Shown: positions 39,291 through 49,202 of the stretch, piece by piece
Layout: every line of letters starts with the position of its first letter
Position numbering within the stretch: the stretch's first letter is position 1
Source of the DNA: an uncultured Bacteroidota bacterium
Lineage (GTDB): Bacteria > Bacteroidota > Bacteroidia > Bacteroidales > F082
Reading direction: 5' to 3'
Length of the DNA stretch: 64,000 nt
Assembly (NCBI GenBank): GCA_913009685.1
Contig: CAJVXP010000006.1
Location: 17,345-81,344, forward strand
Notes under the pieces: model-generated
What the model was told of the DNA's origin: nothing
The model's input: the letters and a program-made list of their open reading frames with translations, nothing else
Databases searched by the model: none
Made by a program: the position numbers and the translations under genes

Positions 39291-40166
39291 TTATTTGGAA
39301 AACATGCCAAAGTTACGGTAATAATGGATAATGTCAACGACTTCGCGCGCTTCTTTCACATCATGAACGCGCAACAGGTTGGCTCCGTTCAGCAGGGCCA
39401 GCGTGTTGACCACTGTTGTGCCGTTTAGTGCTTCGGAAGGTGTTGTGTTGATGACTTTGTTAATCATGGATTTACGTGAAGCTCCGGCGAGTATCGGCAG
39501 GTCATCAATGCGGGTGGAAGCTATATTATACAAAAGCCGGTAATTGCTTTTCAACGTTTTCCCAAATCCGAAACCCGGGTCAAGGATGATATCTTCCACA
39601 CCGAGCAACCTCAATGCCGCCACTTTCTCTTTGAAAAATTGATAGATGATGTTCTCAATATCTTCTGAAATAGGATGTGTCTGCATGTTTTTAGGTGCGC
39701 CATGAATGTGCATCAGCACGTACGGGACTTTTAAATCGGCAATGGTACGGAACATTTTCCTGTCAAAACTTCCTCCGGAGATGTCGTTTATCATGTGTGC
39801 GCCTGTTTCCACACATTGCCGGGCTACACCGGCATGATACGTGTCGATGGAAAAAACAGCTTCCGGAAATTCTGCGAGCAGTATTTTTAATGGACCAAGT
39901 AGCCGGGACATCTCCACATCTTCACTAATTGGTTCGGCGCCGGGTCGGGTAGAAACAGCCCCCAAATCAATAATATCGGCTCCTTCATCCAGCATTTTGC
40001 GGGTGTGCCCGACCCAATACTCTTCCTGATTGTATTTTCCTCCGTCATAAAACGAATCAGGAGTCAGGTTTAGAACACCCATAATTTTAGGCTTTGAAAA
40101 ATCAAATAATTTTTCTCCTATCCGAATGCTCCTGATTTTTGGAAAAGAAGTATCTTTATTGCCCAT
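39291..40166 (-). CDS. folP: Dihydropteroate synthase
   Basis: IMGVLNLTPDSFYDGG, DLGAVSTRPGAEP, DPGFGFGKT. Confidence 0.95.
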   Translation of the reverse strand: MGNKDTSFPKIRSIRIGEKLFDFSKPKIMGVLNLTPDSFYDGGKYNQEEYWVGHTRKMLDEGADIIDLGAVSTRPGAEPISEDVEMSRLLGPLKILLAEFPEAVFSIDTYHAGVARQCVETGAHMINDISGGSFDRKMFRTIADLKVPYVLMHIHGAPKNMQTHPISEDIENIIYQFFKEKVAALRLLGVEDIILDPGFGFGKTLKSNYRLLYNIASTRIDDLPILAGASRKSMINKVINTTPSEALNGTTVVNTLALLNGANLLRVHDVKEAREVVDIIHYYRNFGMFSK

Positions 40167-40222
40167 TAATTTTGTTTTTTTGCAGACCTATACAAAGGTA
40201 CGAATAATTAGAACAGTAACAC

Positions 40223-40777
40223 ATGAGAGATAAAACATCCAGGCAATTTGAAACCATCATTGAGAAATGTAGTGCGATTTTTGAGAATAAATTGAAAGAT
40301 TACGGCGTGGCCTGGCGAATTTTAAGAACGTCCAGCCTGACCGACCAAATCTATATTAAAGCCAACCGTATCCGGAGTATCCAGCAAAAGGGTGTACAGA
40401 AAGTGGATGAGGGCATTGCGCCAGAGTTTATTGCCATTGTTAATTATTCGTGTATGGCGCTCATCCAGTTGGAGTTGGGCGTGGCCGAAGAGCCCGATTT
40501 GGACAACGAAACTGCTATTGCGCTGTTTAAAAAATATATCGGAAAGTCCCACGATTTGATGATGAATAAAAACCATGATTATGGAGAAGCCTGGCGGAAT
40601 ATGCGTATCTCCTCGCTGACGGATATTATTCTTATGAAGCTGCTGCGGATTAAACAAATTGAAAATAATAAAGGAAAAACCCTTGTGTCCGAAGGCTTGG
40701 ATGCTAATTACTACGACATTATTAATTACTCCGTGTTTGCCCTGATAAAAATATTACTCGAAGGTGAACATGCGTAA
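40223..40777 (+). CDS. DUF1599-like protein with internal duplication
   Basis: Repeated KDYGVAWRILRTSSLTDQIYIKANRI / HDYGEAWRNMRISSLTDIILMKLLRI. Confidence 0.8.
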   Translation: MRDKTSRQFETIIEKCSAIFENKLKDYGVAWRILRTSSLTDQIYIKANRIRSIQQKGVQKVDEGIAPEFIAIVNYSCMALIQLELGVAEEPDLDNETAIALFKKYIGKSHDLMMNKNHDYGEAWRNMRISSLTDIILMKLLRIKQIENNKGKTLVSEGLDANYYDIINYSVFALIKILLEGEHA

Positions 40778-41909
40778 AACAAAGGACATATTTCTCCGCC
40801 TTGTGCCCTTTATCAGAATTTTCCTCGGGCTGGTTTTTATCTTTTCCTCGGTGGTGAAAGGAATTGACCCGCTGGGCACGTCGTATCGTGTTGAGGATTA
40901 TCTGTTGGTTTACGGCTGGACGGCACTGGTGCCTTACGCTTTATGGTTGTCTTTTCTTGTCATCTTCTCGGAGTTCCTGATTGGGTTCGGCTTTCTGTTT
41001 AATGTTTTTATCAGGACAGCTGCCAGAGCCATGCTCATTATGTTGGTTTTTTTTACCGTGGTAACATTTTTGGATGCCTTGTATAATATGGTTCCGGACT
41101 GCGGCTGTTTCGGAGATGCTGTGAAACTAACCAACTGGCAGACTTTCTACAAAAATATTGTCCTGATAATTTTCAATGTCTTTTTTCTGTGGGGAAGCCG
41201 TTTGAAAAACGGAAAACACGCGAAGCCTTTGCTTCAGGCGGCGCTGCTTGTACTTTTCGGCAGTTTGTTTCTTGGGTTTATGTCTTTCAACCTGAACCAC
41301 CTTCCGGTAGTGGATTTTCGTAACTGGAAAACCGGCCGCGATATGACATCGCCTGTGCAGCAGAAAGCCAAAACTTACATAACTTTTCAAAACAGGAAGT
41401 CCGGCGAGAAAAAAGAATTTCTGTTTCCCGATTATCCATGGAAAGATACTGCATGGGTTGCCCGCTGGGAGTTTGTTTCGCGGCGGGTAGTGAAACATCC
41501 TGAAGTGAAAAAGTATAATCTGATTATTGAGGACAGTCTTGGGAATGATGTAACCAAAGCTATTATTGAAAACCCGGGGTATCAGTTTGTTCTGGTTTCG
41601 TTTGATGTGAAGTTGGCGGATGCCAAAGGGATGCAAAAGGCGGCTCTGTTGGCTCGGTTTCTGAAGAAAAAAAGCATTTCGATGGTGCTTATTACAGCTA
41701 CGGAAGGCAGCGCTATGGCGCAGTTTGAAAAACAATCTGACCTGAATATTCCGGTTTTCCGGGCAGACGAAACTGATCTGAAAGCCATGATTCGCTCCAA
41801 TCCAGGATTGCTTTTGTTACACCACGGGGTTGTCCTTAAGAAATGGCATTATCATGATTTTCCTGTTGGAAAAGAAGTAGAAAAATATTTAATTTCACCG
41901 GCACAATAG
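40770..41909 (+). CDS. DoxX-like membrane protein with thioredoxin-like C-terminal region
   Basis: Four TMs, RIFLGLVFIFSSVVKGIDPLGTSYR, VPDCGCFGDAVKLTNWQTF. Confidence 0.8.
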   Translation: MRKTKDIFLRLVPFIRIFLGLVFIFSSVVKGIDPLGTSYRVEDYLLVYGWTALVPYALWLSFLVIFSEFLIGFGFLFNVFIRTAARAMLIMLVFFTVVTFLDALYNMVPDCGCFGDAVKLTNWQTFYKNIVLIIFNVFFLWGSRLKNGKHAKPLLQAALLVLFGSLFLGFMSFNLNHLPVVDFRNWKTGRDMTSPVQQKAKTYITFQNRKSGEKKEFLFPDYPWKDTAWVARWEFVSRRVVKHPEVKKYNLIIEDSLGNDVTKAIIENPGYQFVLVSFDVKLADAKGMQKAALLARFLKKKSISMVLITATEGSAMAQFEKQSDLNIPVFRADETDLKAMIRSNPGLLLLHHGVVLKKWHYHDFPVGKEVEKYLISPAQ

Positions 41910-41913
41910 CATT

Positions 41914-42993
41914 ATGTTTTACTACATTTTAAAGCGGCTTTTTTATGGTATCCTTGTCCTTTGGGGTGTGGTAACACTGGTGTTTTTGCTTTTCAACATC
42001 CTGCCTGGCGATGCCTCGCGTATGATGTTAGGGCAAAGGGCAGACATATCTTCTGTGGAAGCTATAAAAAAAGACCTCGGACTGGATAAACCGCTCTATA
42101 TCCAATATTTGAATTTCCTCAACGACCTCTCTCCGGTCTCTTTACATAATGCGGATAATCCAAAGAGTTACTGGTATTTAAACCGTCATAAATATCCCTC
42201 CGCCCATATTCTGATCCGGCTTAAACACGATGTGTTGGTGCTGAAACCACCGTATCTGCGGCGGTCGTACCAGAGTAAGCGCGATGTGTCAGCCATTATC
42301 GCCGAAGCTTTTCCTAAAACTTTACTTCTTGCTACCGCCGCCATACTGATGGCCGTTTTTTTTGGGGTTCTGCTGGGGATTCCGGCGGCGTTGTATAAGG
42401 ACAGACTTTATGACCGGTTTATGATGGTTTTTTCCTCTTTGGGGATGTCGGTACCTTCGTTTTTTGCGGCTATTCTTATTGCCTGGCTTTTTGGTTTTGT
42501 TTGGGAAAAATATACCGGACTTCCCATGTTTGGCAGCCTTTATTCTGTGGACAGTTACACCGGAGAGGTTTACCTTAGTCTGAGAAATTTGATTTTGCCT
42601 GCCGTTACTCTTGGTATCCGTCCGCTGGCCATAGTGATTAGCCTCACGCGGAGTGCTTTGCTCGAAGAGCTTTCAAAAGATTATATCCGGACAGCTTATG
42701 CCAAAGGCCTCACCCCGGCAAGGGTTGTTTTTCGTCATGCCATGCGTAATGCCATGAATCCGGTCATAACTGCCATTACCGGTTGGTTTGCTTCTCTGCT
42801 GGCAGGCGCTGTTTTCGTGGAATACGTCTTCGACTGGAAAGGCATCGGCCTGGTGATTGTGGATGCACTGGAAAAATATGACCTGCCCGTCATTATGGGG
42901 ACGGTTCTGTTTATTGCCGTTATTCTCATTCTGACCAATATCCTGGTCGATATTATTTATGCGCTTCTTGATCCGCGCGTGAGACTGGGATAA
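41914..42993 (+). CDS. ABC transporter permease, DppB/OppB type
   Basis: ILKRLFYGILVLWGVVTLVFLLFNILPGD; YIRTAYAKGLTPARVVFRHAMRNAMNPV. Confidence 0.9.
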   Translation: MFYYILKRLFYGILVLWGVVTLVFLLFNILPGDASRMMLGQRADISSVEAIKKDLGLDKPLYIQYLNFLNDLSPVSLHNADNPKSYWYLNRHKYPSAHILIRLKHDVLVLKPPYLRRSYQSKRDVSAIIAEAFPKTLLLATAAILMAVFFGVLLGIPAALYKDRLYDRFMMVFSSLGMSVPSFFAAILIAWLFGFVWEKYTGLPMFGSLYSVDSYTGEVYLSLRNLILPAVTLGIRPLAIVISLTRSALLEELSKDYIRTAYAKGLTPARVVFRHAMRNAMNPVITAITGWFASLLAGAVFVEYVFDWKGIGLVIVDALEKYDLPVIMGTVLFIAVILILTNILVDIIYALLDPRVRLG

Positions 42994-43011
42994 AGCCAAA
43001 GCGCCAACTTG

Positions 43012-43090
43012 TCTCGTTTCAAACGGGAGGAGAATGATTATGTAGCTCCGGCAGGAGCGAAATATAGTAGCCCGGTGCGATAGCGCCGGG
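43012..43090. repeat. GC-rich multi-hairpin intergenic element
   Basis: CTCGTTT/AAACGGGAG; GCTCC-ggca-GGAGC (43045-43058); CCCGG/CCGGG (43071-43090). Confidence 0.5.
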
Positions 43091-43150
43091 TAAAAAAATA
43101 AAGAGAAGTTAGTTTTGACGCAGTTTTTGCCCGAAGGATGCAAAAATTGT

Positions 43151-43232
43151 GACAAAACCAAGTAACAGAAAATCAGATATTTAGGGTCTGCTGAAAAACA
43201 CTCTGTTACATAATTATAAACAGATGAAAACC
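43151..43232. repeat. Intergenic repeat copy 2, with ~24-nt insert GGGTCTGCTGAAAAACACTCTGTT
   Basis: Flanks match 7161..7216. Confidence 0.6.
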
Positions 43233-44081
43233 TTTGTCGGTTTTCATGGAGAAAGCCAGCTTTTTATCAAATGGTTGAATGGCAGGGCAGCAAAGCGGAT
43301 GCGGACTTACAAAAATCTCCTCTTCATGACTTCCGTCATTTCTTATGCTTGAGATAGAAAATGTTTTGCCTCTAACCGAGACAAAAATAATCCGCCAACC
43401 ATCGGAACTCCAGCAAATCCTTCCCCGAACATCATCTTTTACGGTTTTCAGTAACTCGCCGTACCAGTTGATGATTTTCAGTTTAGTCCGGTCGTCGTTG
43501 CTGACAAGGTAAGCAATCTTTTTCCCATCCGGTGAAAAAACCGGGAAGCTGCAATCATCGCTTTCGCTGGTAAGCCGGTTGAGGTTGTCGTAAACGAAGT
43601 CATAACTGAAGATTTGCCATTTTTGGCTGCGGTCATCGAACCCCGAAAAGACCACGAGATGCCGCGATGGGGTAAAAGAGGCTTCCCGGCAGGCAATTTC
43701 CCGGGGGATGAGGTTGTGTTCTTTTCCCGTTTTCAAACTCAGATAGCAGAGCCGGAAGCCATTGTTGCGGTCGGCATCATAAACAATGGCCTCTTTGCCC
43801 GGAACCCAAACCGGATGTTGCTCGTCCGATAAGTCTGTCGTCAGCGCAACAACCATGTCTTTTGCCGGATTATACAGGAAGATATTCTGTTTCCCTTTCT
43901 TTCCGGACTGAAACACCATCCTGCCATCTCCCGACCAGGAGGGAAACATTTGGCTGCCGGATAAAATCAGTTGCTGTAAACGATGCGCCTGCAAAAGCTG
44001 CTGAGACAAAAGAGATGCCGGTGAGAAAAGCAATGTAAAACCAAAAATGAAAAAAAACACTCTTCTTTTGCCTCTGCTCAT
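43206..44081 (-). CDS. TolB/WD40-like beta-propeller (PD40) protein
   Basis: Signal peptide; repeats MFPSWSGDGRMVFQS, CSFPVFSPDGKKIAYLV, GRICWSSDGWRIIFV. Confidence 0.8.
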   Translation of the reverse strand: MSRGKRRVFFFIFGFTLLFSPASLLSQQLLQAHRLQQLILSGSQMFPSWSGDGRMVFQSGKKGKQNIFLYNPAKDMVVALTTDLSDEQHPVWVPGKEAIVYDADRNNGFRLCYLSLKTGKEHNLIPREIACREASFTPSRHLVVFSGFDDRSQKWQIFSYDFVYDNLNRLTSESDDCSFPVFSPDGKKIAYLVSNDDRTKLKIINWYGELLKTVKDDVRGRICWSSDGWRIIFVSVRGKTFSISSIRNDGSHEEEIFVSPHPLCCPAIQPFDKKLAFSMKTDKGFHLFIIM

Positions 44082-44335
44082 GATCTATCTCGTATAAAAC
44101 CGGTGTGCAAAAATAAAAAAGTCTTCCTTCCCCCGGGTTTTATGCTTTATTTAGTCCTTTTTTTCTCTTTATCAGACTTTTACTTTTATCTGGTATTGGC
44201 CTGTTTATAAGTTTTTTTGAAACAAGTAATCTTTATTTGTTAAAAACTGAACAATATTTTGTATGTTTGTTGAGAATCAAAAAAATGCTGCTGTAAGAAG
44301 GTAGCTATTCATTTAATTAATGAAAATAATTATAC

Positions 44336-44539
44336 ATGGGAAGACCGCCAACAAGACCTAAGAAATTAAGGGACGGATTTTATATAGAAGTGAGAAATAA
44401 AGGTTCCAAAACAGGGATTAAAATTGTCAGGAATAGCAAAGAAGAGATGCTGAAAGCCATAAAAGACTATTCTAAAACTAAAGATGTTATTGTCCTGGGT
44501 GAATCCAAAAACGGAAAATGGGTTGAACAACCCAAGTAA
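44336..44539 (+). CDS. Small basic hypothetical protein (67 aa)
   Basis: Intact ORF MGRPPTRPKKLRDGFYIEVRNKGSKTGIKI...GESKNGKWVEQPK in its own intergenic space. Confidence 0.65.
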   Translation: MGRPPTRPKKLRDGFYIEVRNKGSKTGIKIVRNSKEEMLKAIKDYSKTKDVIVLGESKNGKWVEQPK

Positions 44540-44764
44540 TAATACCGTTATAGCCAAAATAATTTTTTACTCTGATACCCTCTTGTACAAGAGGTGTGGA
44601 TAGATTTTAGCTGAACTTCTTTTTATGGTGGCTTTTGCCACCCGTCTGTGTTGAGTGGGGCTGGCAATAACGGGAGCCGGAGTATAATCTGTTTGTTCCG
44701 ATGTGCGGATGTCTGCAGCAATCATCAAAACCTGGCGTTGTTGAAAGCGATAAATTTGACGCAA

Positions 44765-46000
44765 ATGAAACATTCACGCATCTATATTGCCCTTCCGGTA
44801 CTGAACGAATCATTGCAACTTCCCCGGTTCCAGCAGTCATTAGACAGACAGGATTTTACTGATTTTGAGCTGGTTGCGTGTGTTAACCAATATGATGACT
44901 GGTGGCAGGATCCGGACAAAAGAGTACAATGTGAGGATAATCTCAAAAGTTTGGCTTTTCTGAGGCAACCGCAAAAATTTCCTGTAAATATTATCGATAA
45001 AAGTTTGCCGGGCAGAGGCTGGCAACACAAAAAAGGTGGCGTGGGGCGTGCCCGAAAGACAATTATGGATACGATTGCCGCTGATGCCAACGACCACGAT
45101 ATTATTGTCAGCATGGATGCGGATACCGATTATCCACCAGATTATCTTGCCGTTATTGCAGAGTATTTCCGGACACATCCGGATCATCTCGGCCTCACCC
45201 TGCCCTATTTTCATGTACAAACCAAGAATGAAGAGAACAACCGGCTGATGATTCGTTATGAAATGTATATGCGTTATTATGCTTTGAACATGATACGTAT
45301 CGGTAATCCCTATCGTTTTACTGCGCTGGGGTCGGCTATGGCTTTTCCGGTTTGGGCGTATCGCAGGGTAGGAGGGCTTACTCCCGTTTTAAGTGGCGAA
45401 GACTTCTATTTTCTGCAAAAGCTGGTGAAAAGCGGCATTATCGGTTATTTTGCTCCGACAACAGCATATCCTTCTTCCCGTCTTTCGGCCCGTGTGAACT
45501 TCGGTACCGGCCCGGCATTAATAAAAGGACGCACCGGCAATTGGGACTCTTATCCATTTTTTCCCTCCGGACTTTTTGACCTCGTTGCAGAGACCTTTCG
45601 CCTGTTCCCCATGCTTTTTGAACATGATATTTCCACACCCATGGACGGTTTCCTAAAAGAGACTTTCAAAACGACAAATGTTTGGGGTCCTTTGCGTGAT
45701 AATTATAAAGACCGTCGGAATTTTGTCCGGGCTTGCATAAGTAAAGTCGATGGGTTGCGGATTCTTCAGTTTTTAAAAAAGAATTATTCCGGAGACGGTA
45801 AAAATCTTCTGCCTTTAACAGCATTTATTCAGGCGCATTCTCCTTTTCCTGTTTCTGATGAAGATTTGGCTGCGCTGCAGGAAAAAGGATTTGAGAAAGC
45901 TGAATTGAAAATCCTGGCCCGCCTGCGTGAGATGTTTTTTCTTTGGGAAAACCGGGCGCGCATGGAAAAAACATCCCCAAATTCAGGTTTTCCTGCGTAG
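44765..46000 (+). CDS. Glycosyltransferase family 2 protein
   Basis: IYIALPVLNESLQLPRFQQSL, DIIVSMDADTDYPPDYL; start at MKHSRIYIA. Confidence 0.8.
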   Translation: MKHSRIYIALPVLNESLQLPRFQQSLDRQDFTDFELVACVNQYDDWWQDPDKRVQCEDNLKSLAFLRQPQKFPVNIIDKSLPGRGWQHKKGGVGRARKTIMDTIAADANDHDIIVSMDADTDYPPDYLAVIAEYFRTHPDHLGLTLPYFHVQTKNEENNRLMIRYEMYMRYYALNMIRIGNPYRFTALGSAMAFPVWAYRRVGGLTPVLSGEDFYFLQKLVKSGIIGYFAPTTAYPSSRLSARVNFGTGPALIKGRTGNWDSYPFFPSGLFDLVAETFRLFPMLFEHDISTPMDGFLKETFKTTNVWGPLRDNYKDRRNFVRACISKVDGLRILQFLKKNYSGDGKNLLPLTAFIQAHSPFPVSDEDLAALQEKGFEKAELKILARLREMFFLWENRARMEKTSPNSGFPA

Positions 46001-46018
46001 TACATGCCCCAATACAAT

Positions 46019-47513
46019 TTATCTCTTTCCGAAAGTTGCTTTGGAGCATGCCCCGTTTTTATAACTCATACAGCTGCCCTTTTCCAGGTTGAAGCGTACC
46101 GCGAAAAAAAAGTCCATTCCGGTAAGGTTACCAATACCGAGGAAAGTCCCCAGCTTTTCTGTCCCGACAGTTAGAGAATAAAATCGCAAAGTAGCTCCTA
46201 TCCGGATTTTCTCATAATTGTAAACCGTAACGGGAAGGCTGGCTCCGAAGATTCTCGTTTCGTGGAATAACTGCCAAAATTGGCGGCAGCCTGGCCGACT
46301 TAAGCCGGAAGCGTAAAGGCTGCAAAAAGTAGGCTCCCAAATAGAAATTGCCTTCAAAGTGATAATCATACTGAATACTAAGGGTAGTGGGCAGACTCAT
46401 ATACAGGGTAGTATCCTTTAACGAAGTATTCGGATCTCCATAAAACACATCACTTAGCATTCTCATTGTGCTGTTGATACTTCTGCTTTGTACGGTGTCA
46501 AACCTCTGCCAGTTTGCCGTACGGTTATTAAATTGGTGAACTTGTGTGTGATGTTTAAACTTAATACCCCCAATATCCATAATGGAAACACCAAATTTGT
46601 AAACATAATCGGCATACGGTTTTGCACAAAGCCTCTTTTCTCCCGGTTTGGTGAAGGTTTTGAGACGGGTATATAAAAAGCCCGCATCAAGTCCCAGCCC
46701 GTGCCCTTTAAAAACAGGGTTAAAATTCGATTTGTCATAGTTGTTGTAATCTACGGGCAGTGCAAACCCAATGTCCCCATCATAATTTTTGATATCAAGT
46801 ACTCTGGAATCCGGCACGGAAAATTTCAGATTTCTGCTGGTAATGTATGCTCCGGCCACACCGAACAGGTATTTCACTCCAACACCGAGAGAAAATTTTG
46901 TGTTCCCGCGGTCAATGAGGTCATAAGCATAGTTGAGGTTGATTTCTGCCCAGCTTAAAGAGGAGATACCAAAGTTGCTGTCATCGAAACTATTGTGCAG
47001 CAGTAAGGGGTCGGAAAGCCTGCCATGGGAAGCTGCAAGTTGATATGGGATGTTTATGCCGGTGCTGACAGACCGCATCGAAACACCCAATGCAAATGCC
47101 TGCCTGCCTGTCTGCACCATGACGGAAGGTCCCTGAACTCTGGAGATGACGGCAAAATTCTTTGTGTTGTGGTTTTCGTATGCGACTAAATATACATTCG
47201 AATTCCGGGAAGCACTGGTTCGGGCCATGCGTACCAAATCCCAAAAGCCGGTACTGTCTTTGCCAATATATCCTATGTTGTTTTCCGTAAAGATATCTGC
47301 AGTAATCAGATTGACATCAAGATAAACTTTTGAGTTGGTCAGAAAAGCAGGATTAAGCATGGCTCCGGCGGAACCGTTGTAATTATCAAAACCCAGACCC
47401 AACATTTGCTGTGAAAAGATATTTTGTCCCGAAAGGAAAAGAAGGCTAATCAAAATATATTTAAAAATACAGGTTGTTGCAATTTTCCTATACGGCAATA
47501 TTATCCTTATCAT
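46019..47513 (-). pseudogene. DUF5723-like outer-membrane protein, frameshifted near 46255-46265
   Basis: 433-aa ORF loses barrel character after PPILAVIPR; continuation ETRIFGASLPVTVYNYEKIRIGATLRFYSL in the ORF 46019..46369. Confidence 0.7.
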
Positions 47514-47668
47514 AAACGGGTAAGTTTTGAATAAATGGAAAGTTCGTTCTATTTTCGTTTAACTAAAACAGCAAAAGTAAAAAATCATTGCTTTATCTGC
47601 CGGACGAATTGCTTTTTTTGCCGTAGTTGTCGCAGATATTAATCATTTGGATTGTTTACTTTCGCAAA

Positions 47669-48604
47669 ATGATAGAAAAAAATGTGGACATGGTTACAAT
47701 TCTGGGGAGTACGGCTACCGGAAAAACACGTCTTGCTGCCTTGCTGGCCGAAAAAACCGGAGGCGAGATTATCAGCGCCGACTCGCGCCAGGTCTATCGC
47801 GGCATGGATATCGGAACGGGAAAGGATTTGGAAGATTATTTCGTGAATGGCAAACAAATTCCTTTGCATCTGGTGAATATTGCCGACCCGGGAACGGAAT
47901 ATAATGTCTATGCCTTTCAGAACGATTTTCTTTCTGCTTATGCTGACATTAAAAAACGGGGATATCTGCCGATTTTGTGCGGAGGGTCAGGACTTTATCT
48001 TGATGCCGTTCTTAACGGTTACCGGTTTCAAAAGGTACCGGAGAACACGGCTTTACGTGAAAAGCTTAACGCATTATCTGATTTAGAACTGATAGAATTG
48101 CTGAAGCGTTACGGAGCGCTGCACAATACCACTGACATCACCGACCGCAAACGCACAATTCGCGCCATCGAAATAAATGAATTTGAAAAAGCGCATCCCG
48201 CTAAGGGGGAATCTCCAAAGATCGATTCAGTGAACTTCGGTATTGCTTTTCCCCGCGATGTTGTGCGGCAGCGAATTACCCAAAGGCTGAAAACCCGTCT
48301 CGAAAACGGAATGATTGAAGAGGTACAAGATTTGCTTGACAAAGGGCTGACCCCGCAGCAATTGATTTTTTATGGTTTGGAATATCGTTTTGTAACCCAG
48401 TACCTTACGGGAGAAATACCCTATGATGAAATGTTCTCAAAACTGAATACGGCTATCCACCAGTTTTCCAAACGGCAAATGACCTGGTTTCGGCGTATGG
48501 AGAAAAGGGGTGTTGTCATCCATTGGATTGATGGACAACTGGAGGAAGCGGAAAGACTCAATGTTTGCCTAACCATTCTAAATGATTATCCACACGTCGG
48601 ATAA
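47669..48604 (+). CDS. miaA: tRNA dimethylallyltransferase
   Basis: ILGSTATGKTRLAALLAEK, ISADSRQVYRGMDIGTGK, KRQMTWFRR. Confidence 0.95.
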   Translation: MIEKNVDMVTILGSTATGKTRLAALLAEKTGGEIISADSRQVYRGMDIGTGKDLEDYFVNGKQIPLHLVNIADPGTEYNVYAFQNDFLSAYADIKKRGYLPILCGGSGLYLDAVLNGYRFQKVPENTALREKLNALSDLELIELLKRYGALHNTTDITDRKRTIRAIEINEFEKAHPAKGESPKIDSVNFGIAFPRDVVRQRITQRLKTRLENGMIEEVQDLLDKGLTPQQLIFYGLEYRFVTQYLTGEIPYDEMFSKLNTAIHQFSKRQMTWFRRMEKRGVVIHWIDGQLEEAERLNVCLTILNDYPHVG

Positions 48605-48631
48605 TTTTTACAGAACCCGATGACTCCGTTT

Positions 48632-49156
48632 TCAGGGAACGCTTGTAACTAATTCTTCAATTTTAAGCAAAAGAAGTAGCTTATCAAGGTCGATAGTCTC
48701 TTCTCCGGAAAGTATAATGGTATTTTCATCCTCTTCCTGCAGCATGCCGCATTTAAAATGACTTTCCCAAATGTATTCCAAATACCAGTCGGGCTCTTTT
48801 CCCCATCGCAGGTCCTTGGATTTTCTTCGCCAGAAAGTCTCTTTGCTGATGGTCAGAAAGATTTTTTTATCATAATGGTTGTAAATATGTTTATCGCAAA
48901 AGGAGAACAGCCCTTCTGCAATCACAATGTCGTTTTCTTCGCGTCCTTTTAAAATGTGACGATAGTATCTTGCCAAATCGATGGATTCGGGTACTTCCCA
49001 GTCCACGTGACCGTTTATGCGGGGGATTTCAAATGTGGGGCGGGCAAAGTCATCCTGACACAAAACAGATATCCGGAGTGCACTCAGTTTCTCTTTCAGT
49101 CGGGTCGCAAGTGTGGTCTTACCGGCGTTGCTCACTCCTCCAATTCCAATGATCAT
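48632..49156 (-). CDS. P-loop nucleoside kinase-like protein (uridine/nicotinamide riboside kinase-like)
   Basis: IGIGGVSNAGKTTLATRLKEKL, CQDDFARP. Confidence 0.7.
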   Translation of the reverse strand: MIIGIGGVSNAGKTTLATRLKEKLSALRISVLCQDDFARPTFEIPRINGHVDWEVPESIDLARYYRHILKGREENDIVIAEGLFSFCDKHIYNHYDKKIFLTISKETFWRRKSKDLRWGKEPDWYLEYIWESHFKCGMLQEEDENTIILSGEETIDLDKLLLLLKIEELVTSVP

Positions 49157-49202
49157 ATAGATGCTTGCTTGTAATGCTGAATTTTTGGCGAAAATAAAAA
49201 TA

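Noticed and set aside
40223-40777. Internal duplication of the DUF1599-like protein as a novel fusion
   Set aside because: The tandem repeat appears to be the normal architecture of this family.
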